A DNA stretch of 40,394 bases from Candidatus Omnitrophota bacterium (GTDB taxonomy: Bacteria; Omnitrophota; Gorgyraeia; Aquiviventales; Aquiviventaceae), in NCBI GenBank assembly GCA_016209275.1, contig JACQWM010000061.1:1-40394 (forward strand), in the 5' to 3' direction. The position numbers were made by a program, and so were the translations under genes. This document shows positions 27,240-35,392 of the stretch, piece by piece. The number at the start of each line of letters is the position of its first letter. Within the stretch, counting starts at the first letter, position 1. The notes under the pieces were generated by a model. That model was given only the letters and a program-made list of their open reading frames with translations. It searched no databases and was not told where the DNA came from.

Positions 27240-27637
27240 ACCGGAAGAAGCGCATTCTCATTGCGGAAGATGAGCGGAACGTGCTGAAGATGACAAAGGC
27301 CCGCCTGGAGTTTGAAGGCTACGATGTCGTCACCGCGGAGGACGGCGAGGAGGCCATCGCGCAGGCGTCCTCTGCCGTGCCGATCCATCTGATCTTGCTC
27401 GATATCAAGTTGCCGAAGCTGAATGGCTATGAGGTGTGCCGCCGCCTGAAGACCGATGCGGCCACCAAGAAGATTCCGGTCGTCATTTTCACGGCGTCCG
27501 AGAGCCAGCTGCAGCATTTGGCCAACCGCTGCATTGAGGTGGGTGCTGCCGACTGGGTGAGGAAACCGTTTCGGTCGGCGGAGCTGATGGCGAAGATTCG
27601 TCGCGTGCTCGGAGAGGAGGGATCGGGTGATGCCTGA
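27236..27637 (+). CDS. Single-domain response regulator (receiver 1)
   Basis: A 133-residue CheY-like receiver with the acidic pair in IAEDERNV, phosphoacceptor Asp56 (LILLDIKLP), Thr in VVIFTAS and Lys in WVRKPF. There is no output domain, so it acts by protein contact or as a phosphorelay step. Its start overlaps the kinase stop (ATGA), which points to that kinase as a partner. It is more divergent from the other three receivers than they are from each other. Confidence 0.95.
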   Translation: MNRKKRILIAEDERNVLKMTKARLEFEGYDVVTAEDGEEAIAQASSAVPIHLILLDIKLPKLNGYEVCRRLKTDAATKKIPVVIFTASESQLQHLANRCIEVGAADWVRKPFRSAELMAKIRRVLGEEGSGDA

Positions 27638-28025
27638 GAAGTTCAGGATTTTGCTGGTGGATGATGAGCCCAGCATCGTGAAGATGGTGGGCAAGCGGCT
27701 GGAGGTCGAGGGGTTTGATGTGCTCGTGGCCGTGGACGGCCAGGAAGGGCTGGCGAAAGCCCAGGCTGAGCGACCCCACCTCATCATTCTGGATCTCATG
27801 CTGCCGAAGATGAACGGCTACGAGGTCTGCACGATGCTCAAGCAGGACACCCGGTATCAACAGATCCCGATCATCCTGTTCACCGCGAAGGCGTCGGAGA
27901 AGGATGAAAAGTTGGGGATGGACTGCGGCGCTGACGGCTATATCCGCAAGCCGTTCCGGGCCCAGGAGCTGCTGGAGAAGATCCGAGCGCTCATCGGCGC
28001 CTCATCGCAGCCGACGCAGCCATGA
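27630..28025 (+). CDS. Single-domain response regulator (receiver 2)
   Basis: 131 residues from ATG 27630 (a GTG at 27627 is possible), overlapping receiver 1 by 8 bp. The sequence has LLVDDEPSIVKMV, phosphoacceptor Asp55 (LIILDLMLPKMNGYEVC), Thr in ILFTAKAS and Lys in YIRKPF. All receiver residues are present and there is no output domain. Confidence 0.95.
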   Translation: MPEKFRILLVDDEPSIVKMVGKRLEVEGFDVLVAVDGQEGLAKAQAERPHLIILDLMLPKMNGYEVCTMLKQDTRYQQIPIILFTAKASEKDEKLGMDCGADGYIRKPFRAQELLEKIRALIGASSQPTQP

Positions 28026-28058
28026 CACGAACACCGACACAGAGGAGGGCGCGCCGCC

Positions 28059-28460
28059 ATGGATGATCAACCAAAGAAAAAGCGAATCTTGATTGTCGAT
28101 GACACGAAGGATATCCTGACTGTCGTGTCCCGCCGGCTGCAAAGCTGGGGCTATGAAGCGCTGACCGCCGAGACCGGCGAGGACGGCTTGCGGATCGCCC
28201 AGGAGTGCGTGCCGGACTTGATGCTGCTGGACATCATGATGCCGAAGATGAAGGGGCGGGATGTGTGCGCCAAGCTGCGGGCGGACCCCAAGACCGCGAA
28301 GATCCCGGTGATCTTCCTGACGGCCTTAGGGCTGGCCGACCATGTGAAGGCCGGCATGGATTTGGGCGCGGCGGACTACATCGTCAAGCCCTTCGAGCCG
28401 GCGGAGTTGAAGGAGCGCATCGCCATCGTCCTGGCCCGCGCCGAACATGAGGCCGCCTAA
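28059..28460 (+). CDS. Single-domain response regulator (receiver 3)
   Basis: A 133-residue receiver with LIVDDTKDIL, phosphoacceptor Asp58 (LMLLDIMMPKMKGRDVC), IFLTALGLADH and YIVKPFEP. It is the closest paralogue of receiver 4, on the far side of pilB, with which it shares KGRDVCA and FLTALGLADH. It lies 14 bp before pilB and is likely co-translated with it, suggesting that receiver 3 acts on the pilus motor directly. Confidence 0.95.
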   Translation: MDDQPKKKRILIVDDTKDILTVVSRRLQSWGYEALTAETGEDGLRIAQECVPDLMLLDIMMPKMKGRDVCAKLRADPKTAKIPVIFLTALGLADHVKAGMDLGAADYIVKPFEPAELKERIAIVLARAEHEAA

Positions 28461-28474
28461 GGGAAGAGAGCGCC

Positions 28475-29929
28475 ATGTCCGTGACCATTGAGCTTGAAAA
28501 CTATCTCATTAAGCCCGAGGTGATCCAGCTCGTGCCCGAAGCGCTGGCTCGCAAGCACGTCGTGATGCCGGTGTTTAAAATCGGGGAGACGCTGACCGTG
28601 GCGATGAAAGATTCGCTCGATGTCATCGCCATTGATGGGCTTCGTCTGAAGACGAAGTGCGACATCAAGACCGTCGTGGCTTCTGAGACGAGCATCCGGC
28701 AGGCGATCGATCAGTATTACGGCGCGGCGAGCGCGGCCGCCGCGGCCGGCCCTAAGAAGCCGATGAAGGAAGAGGAGGCTGCCGGGGAGCCTCCAGTCAT
28801 CCGCATGGTGAGCCAGCTGGTCATGGAGGCGGTCAAGGACCGGGCCAGCGACATCCATATCGAGCCGGGCGAAGGCACGCTGCGCACGCGGTTTCGGGTC
28901 GACGGCGTGCTGCGGGAAGTCAGCGGCCCGCCCCTGCATCTGCATGCGGCGGTTGTCTCCCGCATCAAGGTGCTCTCGCGGCTGGACATCGCGGAAAAGC
29001 GCAAGCCGCAGGACGGCCGATTCCGGATGAAGATGGAAGAAACCGACATCGACTTGCGCGTCTCCACCATCCCAACACAGCATGGGGAGAAAGTCGTGAT
29101 GCGCCTGCTGGATAGCTCCAGCGCTCGCTTAAGCCTGGCACAGCTCGGCATGGATGAGGCCACCCGCCACGCGGTGGAGCGATTCATCGCATCGCCGCAC
29201 GGCATTTTCCTCGTGACCGGGCCGACCGGCAGCGGCAAGACCACCACGCTGTATGCCGCCCTGCATCTGATTAATTCCCAGGCCCTCAACATCCTGACCA
29301 TCGAAGACCCGGTGGAATACCAGCTTGCCGGCGTCAACCAAGTCCAGGTCAACCCGAAAGCGGAGATCACCTTCGCCTCGGCGCTGCGCGCGTTTTTGCG
29401 GCAGGATCCGAACGTGATCATGGTGGGCGAAATCCGCGACCGCGAAACGGTGGAGATCGCGGTGCAAGCCGCCCTCACCGGGCATCTGGTCTTTTCCACC
29501 CTGCACACGAATGACGCCCCCAGCTCCTTGACCCGGCTGGTGGATATGGGGGTGGAGCCCTTCCTGATCGCCTCCGGCGTGATCGGCGTGCTGGCACAGC
29601 GCCTCGTGCGCGTCATCTGCCAGGCCTGCAAGGCATCGTACGCGCCGGAGCCGGCGGTGGTCCGCGAGTTTCAGCTGCCGGAGGCGGCGATGCTCACACG
29701 CGGCAAGGGCTGTGCCGCCTGCCAGCAGACCGGCTACAAGGGCCGCATTGGGATCTATGAGCTGCTGGCGATGACCTCTGAGGTGAAGGATTTGGTGGTG
29801 GCGAAGGCCGCGGCGCACGCGATCCGCGAGGCGGCTCACATCCGGACGCTACGCGACGATGGCGTGGCCAAGGCCCTCGCGGGGATCACCACCATCGAAG
29901 AAGTGGTTCGCGTGACCCAACTCGATTGA
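28475..29929 (+). CDS. pilB: Type IV pilus assembly ATPase PilB (GspE family)
   Basis: A 484-residue extension ATPase, shorter than the GspE at 12677 because the N-terminal region keeps only the small alpha/beta part of the E-protein N-domain (about 1-85) and lacks the two MshEN helical motifs. An Ala/Lys/Glu-rich linker follows. The motor core has RASDIHIEPG, Walker A GPTGSGKT (249-256), DPNVIMVGEIRD, STLHTND and a complete tetracysteine motif (CQAC, CAAC). It drives pilin assembly with the PilC protein encoded downstream. A receiver gene lies on each side. Missing MshEN motifs suggest phosphorelay rather than c-di-GMP control of this motor (inference). Confidence 0.94.
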   Translation: MSVTIELENYLIKPEVIQLVPEALARKHVVMPVFKIGETLTVAMKDSLDVIAIDGLRLKTKCDIKTVVASETSIRQAIDQYYGAASAAAAAGPKKPMKEEEAAGEPPVIRMVSQLVMEAVKDRASDIHIEPGEGTLRTRFRVDGVLREVSGPPLHLHAAVVSRIKVLSRLDIAEKRKPQDGRFRMKMEETDIDLRVSTIPTQHGEKVVMRLLDSSSARLSLAQLGMDEATRHAVERFIASPHGIFLVTGPTGSGKTTTLYAALHLINSQALNILTIEDPVEYQLAGVNQVQVNPKAEITFASALRAFLRQDPNVIMVGEIRDRETVEIAVQAALTGHLVFSTLHTNDAPSSLTRLVDMGVEPFLIASGVIGVLAQRLVRVICQACKASYAPEPAVVREFQLPEAAMLTRGKGCAACQQTGYKGRIGIYELLAMTSEVKDLVVAKAAAHAIREAAHIRTLRDDGVAKALAGITTIEEVVRVTQLD

Positions 29930-29936
29930 GGGGATC

Positions 29937-30320
29937 ATGAAGAGCAAGCCGGTGATTTTACTCGTTGATGATGAGCTCTCAATCCGCAAGGTGATCGGCA
30001 AGCGGCTAGCACAGTTCGGCTTTTCCGTGCTGGCCGCCGCCAGCGGCGAGGAGGGCTTGCAGCTCGCCGCAGCGCACCATCCGGATCTGATCCTGCTGGA
30101 CATCATGATGCCGAACATGAAAGGGCGCGATGTCTGCGCGCGGCTGAAGGCCGATCCGGCCACGAACGCGATCCCGGTGATTTTCCTCACGGCCTTAGGA
30201 TTAGCCGATCACATCAAGGGCGGCATGGACCTCGGGGCCGATGATTACATCATCAAACCGTTTGATCCGGACAAGCTGCGGGAGCGCATCATGGTGTGCC
30301 TCGCGAGACATCAACGATAG
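29937..30320 (+). CDS. Single-domain response regulator (receiver 4)
   Basis: A 127-residue receiver with LLVDDELSIRKVIGKRL, phosphoacceptor Asp55 (LILLDIMMPNMKGRDVC), FLTALGLADHIKGG and YIIKPFDP. It sits between pilB and pilC with gaps of 7 and 4 bp. A receiver inside a pilB-pilC operon is unusual. It is closely similar to receiver 3, probably by local duplication. Confidence 0.95.
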   Translation: MKSKPVILLVDDELSIRKVIGKRLAQFGFSVLAAASGEEGLQLAAAHHPDLILLDIMMPNMKGRDVCARLKADPATNAIPVIFLTALGLADHIKGGMDLGADDYIIKPFDPDKLRERIMVCLARHQR

Positions 30321-30324
30321 TCAG

Positions 30325-31530
30325 ATGCCGACGTACCAGTACACGGCGCGCGATCAGCGCGGCCAACAGGTCAGAGGCGCGCAGGCGGCCTCCAGCGTCG
30401 AAGCGCTGGCGGATGCGCTGCGCCGCCGCGGCTACTTGGTGACGACGCACCAGGAAGTCGGGGCCTTCGCTGTGAACGCTGCGCGCGGCCTGCAGCTCTT
30501 CGGGCCGCGGGTCGGCTATGACGATCTCGTCCTCTTGAATGTCCAGCTCTCGAAAATGGTCCAGGTGGGCATTCCGCTCGTCACCGGATTGGAAACGCTC
30601 GAGCAGCAGGCGACGAATCCAGCGCTCAAAACAACGCTCGCCGACGTGGCGCGCCGGGTGCAGGGCGGGGAGAGTTTTTCCGACGCCCTCAGCCACCATG
30701 GGCGCATCTTCTCCGGGCTGTTCATCAACATGGTGCGCGCCGGGGAGGCCTCGGGCAAATTGGATGACATCCTGCGCCGCCTGGCCGACTTCACGAAGCA
30801 CCAAGCGCAGCTTCGCGAGCAGCTGGTCACGGCCATGACCTATCCGATTGCGCTGCTGGCGGTCGGCATCGGTGTCGGCACCTTTCTCATCACGATGATC
30901 ATCCCCAAGTTCATGAAGATTTACCTCGAAGCCGATGTGCCGCTGCCGCTGCCAACACTGCTGCTCTACCAATTGAGCCGGCACTGGTGGCTCATCATCG
31001 GGCTGCTCATCGCCGCCGTGGCACTCCTTGGGTGGTACGTCACGACCCCGGCCGGCCGGCGGCAGCTCGACGCGCTGAGCCTGCGCGTTCCGGTGCTGGG
31101 CGAGCTGGTCCGCCGGGCTGCGCTCTCGCGCTTCGCCCGCACGCTGGCCACGTTGATTTCCAGCGGGGTGCCGATTCTGGAGTCGCTGGCGATTGCGGAG
31201 CTGACCTGCGGCAACGCGGTCATCGCGGATGCGTGCCGGGCGGCCGCCTCGCACGTGAAGGAAGGCGGGTCGCTCGCCGAGCCGCTGAACGCCAGCCGCG
31301 AATTTCCGCCGATGGTCATACAGATGATCCTTGTGGGCGAGGCAGCCGGCACCCTAGATCAGATGCTCGAAGAGGTCGCCAACCACTATGATGAGCTGGT
31401 CCAGCACGGCATTAAACGGGTGATGTCGCTGGTGGAGCCGATGTTTCTTGTCGTGATGGGAGGGATGGTGGCCTTCATCATGGCGAGCTTGCTGCTGCCG
31501 ATGTTTCGGTTGGTCAATGTGGTGAAATAG
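30325..31530 (+). CDS. pilC: Type IV pilus inner-membrane platform protein PilC (GspF family)
   Basis: 401 residues from ATG 30325 (MPTYQYTARDQRGQQ, a typical PilC start). An upstream in-frame ATG inside receiver 4 is rejected. There are two T2SSF domains (VLLNVQLSKMVQVGIPLVTG and FARTLATLISSGVPILESL) and three TM helices (about 170-195, 225-245 and near the C-terminus, MVAFIMASLLLPMF). It pairs with PilB at 28475. It is a paralogue of the GspF at 14426. Confidence 0.95.
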   Translation: MPTYQYTARDQRGQQVRGAQAASSVEALADALRRRGYLVTTHQEVGAFAVNAARGLQLFGPRVGYDDLVLLNVQLSKMVQVGIPLVTGLETLEQQATNPALKTTLADVARRVQGGESFSDALSHHGRIFSGLFINMVRAGEASGKLDDILRRLADFTKHQAQLREQLVTAMTYPIALLAVGIGVGTFLITMIIPKFMKIYLEADVPLPLPTLLLYQLSRHWWLIIGLLIAAVALLGWYVTTPAGRRQLDALSLRVPVLGELVRRAALSRFARTLATLISSGVPILESLAIAELTCGNAVIADACRAAASHVKEGGSLAEPLNASREFPPMVIQMILVGEAAGTLDQMLEEVANHYDELVQHGIKRVMSLVEPMFLVVMGGMVAFIMASLLLPMFRLVNVVK

Positions 31531-31549
31531 AAATAGAAGAGGAGGAGAG

Positions 31550-32029
31550 ATGAAGAGGCGAGGGCTGGGGTGGAGATCGGCGTTTACGCTGATCGAGATG
31601 CTGATTGTGATCATGGTGATCGCGATCTTAATCGGCGTGCTGCTGCCGCAATTCCGCGGGGCCCAGGATGAAGCCGCGATCCAGCGGGCGAAGTCGGAGC
31701 TGCGGACCATCGCGACCGCGATCGAGTCGTACTACATCCACAACAGCAACACGATCGTCAGCGCGCTCACCTCGCTGACCACGGCCAGCCCTCGGATCAT
31801 CAGCTCCATTCCGGATGATCCATTCCGCGCCGGCAGCAATGATTACAGCTTTTACCGCGACACCAACGCCATCTACTACGTGGTCTTCTCCTACGGCCAG
31901 GACCGCGCGGCCGCGATCACCAGCATCACGACCGGCGGCGTGCCGCAGTGCACCGGGGCCAACTGTGCCACGTCGATCGATGATATCTGTGTGACCAACG
32001 GCTCTCCGCCCGGAGCGCCCAACTGTTGA
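31550..32029 (+). CDS. Type IV pilin / GspG-like major pilin candidate
   Basis: A 159-residue pilin with leader MKRRGLGWRSA followed by FTLIEMLIVIMVIAILIGVL and glutamate at +5. The residue before the cleavage site is Ala rather than the usual Gly. The N-terminal helix continues as AAIQRAKSELRTIATAIESYY, like GspG and short type IV pilins. The C-terminal region has four Cys in the last 27 residues, one of them the last residue, which could form disulfides. As first pilin gene after pilC it is the best candidate for the main subunit. A gaggaggag ribosome-binding site precedes the ATG. Confidence 0.9.
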   Translation: MKRRGLGWRSAFTLIEMLIVIMVIAILIGVLLPQFRGAQDEAAIQRAKSELRTIATAIESYYIHNSNTIVSALTSLTTASPRIISSIPDDPFRAGSNDYSFYRDTNAIYYVVFSYGQDRAAAITSITTGGVPQCTGANCATSIDDICVTNGSPPGAPNC

Positions 32030-32030
32030 C

Positions 32031-32399
32031 ATGATGCCCCGTTTAGGTTTTACGTTGATGGAGATGATGCTAGCCCTCGTGCTGTTTGCCACAGGCACGG
32101 TGGCGTGTATGGAGCTCTTGCATCGGGGACAAGCCGGGCAGGCGGATGGAGAAAACGTCCTGATCGCCACGTATGTCGGCCAGCGGCGGCTGGAAGAGTT
32201 GCGCAACACGGCGTACGGCAGCCTGGTCGATGAATCGAAAGCCTCGGTCAGCAGCCCGTCAGGCTACAGCCGGTTCAGCCGGCAGGTGACGGTGACCACG
32301 CCGTATACGGATCTGAAGCAGGTGGTGGTGACGGTCTACTGGACGCAGGCCGGATCTGAGACGAGCATTAGTTTGCAAACATATCGCTCGAATGTCTAA
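32031..32399 (+). CDS. Minor pilin, PilV/GspI-like
   Basis: A 122-residue pilin with leader MMPRLG followed by FTLMEMMLALVLFATGTVA, with glutamate at +5. The segment ATYVGQRRLEELRNTAYGSL resembles the PilV/GspI helix. The rest is a short beta domain (TVTTPYTDLKQVVVTVYW). It starts 1 base after the preceding stop and overlaps the next gene by 8 bp. Likely part of the priming/tip complex. Confidence 0.85.
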   Translation: MMPRLGFTLMEMMLALVLFATGTVACMELLHRGQAGQADGENVLIATYVGQRRLEELRNTAYGSLVDESKASVSSPSGYSRFSRQVTVTTPYTDLKQVVVTVYWTQAGSETSISLQTYRSNV

Positions 32400-32904
32400 G
32401 CTTTTTCAAAGCGCCTTGGGGTTTACGTTGATGGAAGTGCTGATCGTGACGGTCCTCTTTGCCATTTTCATGGGCGCGGTGTATGAAACATCGATCGTGG
32501 GATTGCGGGCCGCCAACAGCGCGGATGAGCGGGAAGACCTCCGCACCCAAATGACGCGCGCCCTCGATCAAATGACCCGCGAGATGGCGTCCTCCTACAA
32601 CGTTGATGTCGCGCAAGATCAACGATTTCAGTTTGACGCCAGGGACATCGACGGCGACGGCTCCAACGACACCAACATCAACTACGTGGTGACCAGCGGA
32701 GATCTGTTGCGGGGATCAACCTTGCTCATCAGGGACCTTTCGTCATTGGACTTCGATTATGTGGACGCCGACGGCGACAGCATGTCAACGCCCGTGGCCA
32801 GCGGAGACCGCGATGAAGTCCGCGTCGTCCAAATCACCATGACGGCAGTCAAAGACCAGGAAACGATCTCCCTCACTGCCGCCGCCTACCTGCGCAACAT
32901 GTGA
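32392..32904 (+). CDS. Minor pilin, PilW/GspJ-like
   Basis: A 170-residue pilin with leader MSKLFQSALG followed by FTLMEVLIVTVLFAIFMGA, with glutamate at +5. The segment LRTQMTRALDQMTREMASS matches the conserved PilW/GspJ helix. The C-terminal domain has two Asp-rich stretches (RDIDGDGSNDTN and DADGDSMS) that look like possible calcium-binding loops. Its stop overlaps the next start. Confidence 0.85.
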   Translation: MSKLFQSALGFTLMEVLIVTVLFAIFMGAVYETSIVGLRAANSADEREDLRTQMTRALDQMTREMASSYNVDVAQDQRFQFDARDIDGDGSNDTNINYVVTSGDLLRGSTLLIRDLSSLDFDYVDADGDSMSTPVASGDRDEVRVVQITMTAVKDQETISLTAAAYLRNM

Positions 32905-33794
32905 TGAGAAACACAGCTCTTAGCTCCCAACTCCCAGCTCCCAGCCAACTCGGTCAGCAGGGCGCTGCCCTCATGGCGACCTTCCTCTTGATGCTCCTCC
33001 TCTCCGGCCTCGCGTTGGCTGTGGGCGTCTTCTCGAACAATAGCCTCGCCACGAGCCGGAGCCAGTTGCTGGATAAGCAGGCCTACTACATCGCCGAAGC
33101 CGGCTGGCAGCGCGCGCGGCAAGCGTTAAGCGCTGGCACGTGGTCGGCGGCCTCTAGCACGGGGAATACGTATAGCGAGTCGTTCGGGGCCGGCGAATAC
33201 AGCGTGACCATCGTTGACGAAACCACGCCCGCGGTTGAAGACGACGACACGGAGTACACGATCACCTCCTCTGGGTATGTGCCGAGTGCGGCCTCCTATC
33301 GATCCCGGCGGCAAGTGGCGGAGACCGACGTGGAGGTCACGGTGACCAATACGAATCAGTCGCTCTCGGCCACCGCCACGGCGTCGTCCACCAACGGCTC
33401 CAACACGGCGAGCAAATCGAAAGACGGCGACACCGGCACCAAATGGCAAGCCGGCACCAAAGGGCCGAATGAATGGCTGAAGATGGACTACGGCAGCGCG
33501 GCCACCGTGAATCGGATGATCATCAAGGATGACGGCAATATCAGCAGCGCGATCACTATCCAGCACTCTGATGACGCCGCCGCGTGGACCGCGGTGAGCG
33601 GCTCATCGATCGTCGAGTCCCCCAACAACACCTTTGACATCAACTTTACTTCGACGAGCCACCGCTATTTCCGCGCGCTGTTTCCTGATGTAGGCAGCGG
33701 CAGCCGCGCCGGGGTCAAGGAGATGGAAACGTACAACATCGCAAGCCGCGCTGTGGAATTTGGCGATGCCGGAACGGTGACCAGCCAATGGTGA
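32904..33794 (+). CDS. PilX/GspK-like minor pilin with C-terminal discoidin-like domain
   Basis: 296 residues from ATG 32904 (GTG 32901 is also possible). The N-terminus is partly written by a 7-bp repeat array, followed by a TM helix (about 21-43, GAALMATFLLMLLLSGLALAV) and the PilX signature YYIAEAGWQRARQAL. After a beta-rich region (about 90-145), residues about 154-278 look like an F5/8 type C (discoidin) domain: TASKSKDGDTGTKWQA, WLKMDYGSAATVNRMIIKDD, ITIQHSDDAAAWTAV and HRYFRALF. Discoidin domains commonly bind sugars or surfaces. A tip pilin carrying one would give the pilus a binding function. The domain call is from motif reading; the pilin part is firm. Confidence 0.82.
   Translation: MRNTALSSQLPAPSQLGQQGAALMATFLLMLLLSGLALAVGVFSNNSLATSRSQLLDKQAYYIAEAGWQRARQALSAGTWSAASSTGNTYSESFGAGEYSVTIVDETTPAVEDDDTEYTITSSGYVPSAASYRSRRQVAETDVEVTVTNTNQSLSATATASSTNGSNTASKSKDGDTGTKWQAGTKGPNEWLKMDYGSAATVNRMIIKDDGNISSAITIQHSDDAAAWTAVSGSSIVESPNNTFDINFTSTSHRYFRALFPDVGSGSRAGVKEMETYNIASRAVEFGDAGTVTSQW
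32915..32949. repeat. 7-bp tandem micro-repeat in the PilX-like gene start
   Basis: Five 7-bp units (agctctt, agctccc, aactccc, agctccc, agccaac) follow the start codon by 11 bp. They are read in frame as the Ser/Pro/Gln-rich leader of the PilX-like protein. Confidence 0.8.
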
Positions 33795-35389
33795 TACCGG
33801 CAGGACGAGGCGCGCCCCGCCCTGACGGGCGGGGCAAGTGGATCGGGCTGGACATCAGGCCGCCAGGTACGCGATGGATTGAGATGGAATCCGACGGCAA
33901 GTCGCTGCGGGTCATCCGCCATGGCACGCAGCTTGGCGAGCTTTCAGGGCGCTCGGTGCATGCGGCCCTAGCCGGCGCTGACGTGGCGATCCGGCGCCTG
34001 GTCATGCCGCTGATGCCTAAGCTCGAGCTGCTTGAGGCGGCGAAGTGGGAATTGAAAGACCAGGTGGCATTTCCCATCCAAGAGGCCGCGCTGGATGTCC
34101 GGGTGCTTGGCGAGGTGGTGGAGCAGGACGTGAAGAAACAGGACGTCTTGGCGGCCGCCGCTCCAAGCCGTGCGGTCAGCGCGCTCATCGGCGAGCTGAC
34201 ACGCGCTCGGCTGCGCATCGAGAGCATCAGCCCGCAGTCGTGCGCGGCCTGGGAGTGCGTTGCAGCGCTCATCCCCGAGGCGCGCCGCGGGTCGGTGGCC
34301 GTGTTGGACATCGGCTGTTCCCAGACCTCAATCGTGATCGCCCATGACGGCGCGCCACAGCTGGTTCGCGAGATCGCCTTCGGCAGCGACCTCTTGACCC
34401 AAGCGCTCGTGGGGACGGTGGCGCTTGACGACGGGGGCGCGGTGACGATCGATCGCCCCATGGCCGAACGGCTCAAGCAGCGGCACGGGATTCTCTCCGA
34501 CGCCGCCGAGGGCAAGACGGACGAAAACATTCCGCTGTTTCACCTGGCGTCCTTGATGCGCCCAGTGATGGAGCAGGTGCTGACGGAGCTCAGCCGCCTG
34601 TTCGATTTTTACAAAACCCAGGGTCACAGCGCCGGGGTCCAGCGCCTGCTCATCTGCGGCATGGACGCGACGCTGAGCAACCTGCAGGTCTCGCTGTCCG
34701 AAGGGCTCGGCATTCCCGTGGAGGTCTTCAACCCGTTGCAGCATCTTCCGCAGCCGTCGAAGACAGCGGCCGATGAGCTGCCTGAGGCAGAGGGATCGCG
34801 GCTGGCGGCGGCGATCGGCCTTGCCCTCTCGCACGGGCAAGGGGTCAACCTGCTGCCGCGGGCGTCCCAAACCGCGAACGCCGCCGGCGATGCGACGGCG
34901 AATCGCACGCCGCGTCTTGCCGCGGCGGTCGGACTCATCGCGCTCGCGGTCACAGGAGGATTCCTGGCGGCCGTCGGGATCTCACAGTGGCACGTGAGCC
35001 GGCAGCAGCGGCTCTGGCAGCAGATCGAGCCGGCCTATACCCAGCGGCTGAACCAGGATGAGGCCAACCGCAGCCTGGATGCCGCCTTAGACATCGTGCA
35101 GACATTTTTTGAGCGGCAGCCGCTCTGGGGGAGCCTGCTGAAAGAGCTGGCGGCTCTTGTGCCGGCGACGATCGAGCTGACCGAGTGTCACATCGAGTTC
35201 GAGGGCGAACGGCGCATCGCGCGTCTCAAAGGGCGCGTGATCGCCGCAGGAAACGGTGGCGGGGTCGCACAGTTAGCGGAAGCGCTTGAGCGCTCGCCGT
35301 TTTTCTCTGATGTTAACCTGATCGATTCCGAAGTCCGTTCCTCAGAGATGGGGGCCTCGACGTTCAGCCTTGAGGCTTTCTTGGAGTGA
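33788..35389 (+). CDS. PilM-PilN fusion (GspL-like)
   Basis: A 533-residue protein. The N-terminal 360 residues form an actin-like PilM domain with WIGLDIRPPG, LEAAKWELKDQVAFPI (PilM signature), VAVLDIGCSQTSIVIA (nucleotide loop) and RLLICGMDATLSNL. A TM helix (about 379-400, AVGLIALAVTGGFLAAVGI) is followed by a PilN coiled coil and ferredoxin-like domain (about 405-533). In most type IV pilus operons PilM and PilN are separate. Residues 8-16 come from a GC-rich hairpin sequence just before the IGLD strand. It would bind PilB on the cytoplasmic side and the PilO-PilP protein in the periplasm. Confidence 0.88.
   Translation: MVIPAGRGAPRPDGRGKWIGLDIRPPGTRWIEMESDGKSLRVIRHGTQLGELSGRSVHAALAGADVAIRRLVMPLMPKLELLEAAKWELKDQVAFPIQEAALDVRVLGEVVEQDVKKQDVLAAAAPSRAVSALIGELTRARLRIESISPQSCAAWECVAALIPEARRGSVAVLDIGCSQTSIVIAHDGAPQLVREIAFGSDLLTQALVGTVALDDGGAVTIDRPMAERLKQRHGILSDAAEGKTDENIPLFHLASLMRPVMEQVLTELSRLFDFYKTQGHSAGVQRLLICGMDATLSNLQVSLSEGLGIPVEVFNPLQHLPQPSKTAADELPEAEGSRLAAAIGLALSHGQGVNLLPRASQTANAAGDATANRTPRLAAAVGLIALAVTGGFLAAVGISQWHVSRQQRLWQQIEPAYTQRLNQDEANRSLDAALDIVQTFFERQPLWGSLLKELAALVPATIELTECHIEFEGERRIARLKGRVIAAGNGGGVAQLAEALERSPFFSDVNLIDSEVRSSEMGASTFSLEAFLE
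33814..33835. repeat. Perfect GC hairpin (9-bp stem, tgac loop) inside the PilM-PilN start
   Basis: gccccgccc-tgac-gggcggggc forms a perfect 9-bp all-GC stem with a 4-base loop. It lies 26 bp after the start codon and is read in frame. It resembles a mobile REP-type palindrome. Confidence 0.8.
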
Positions 35390-35392
35390 CCG

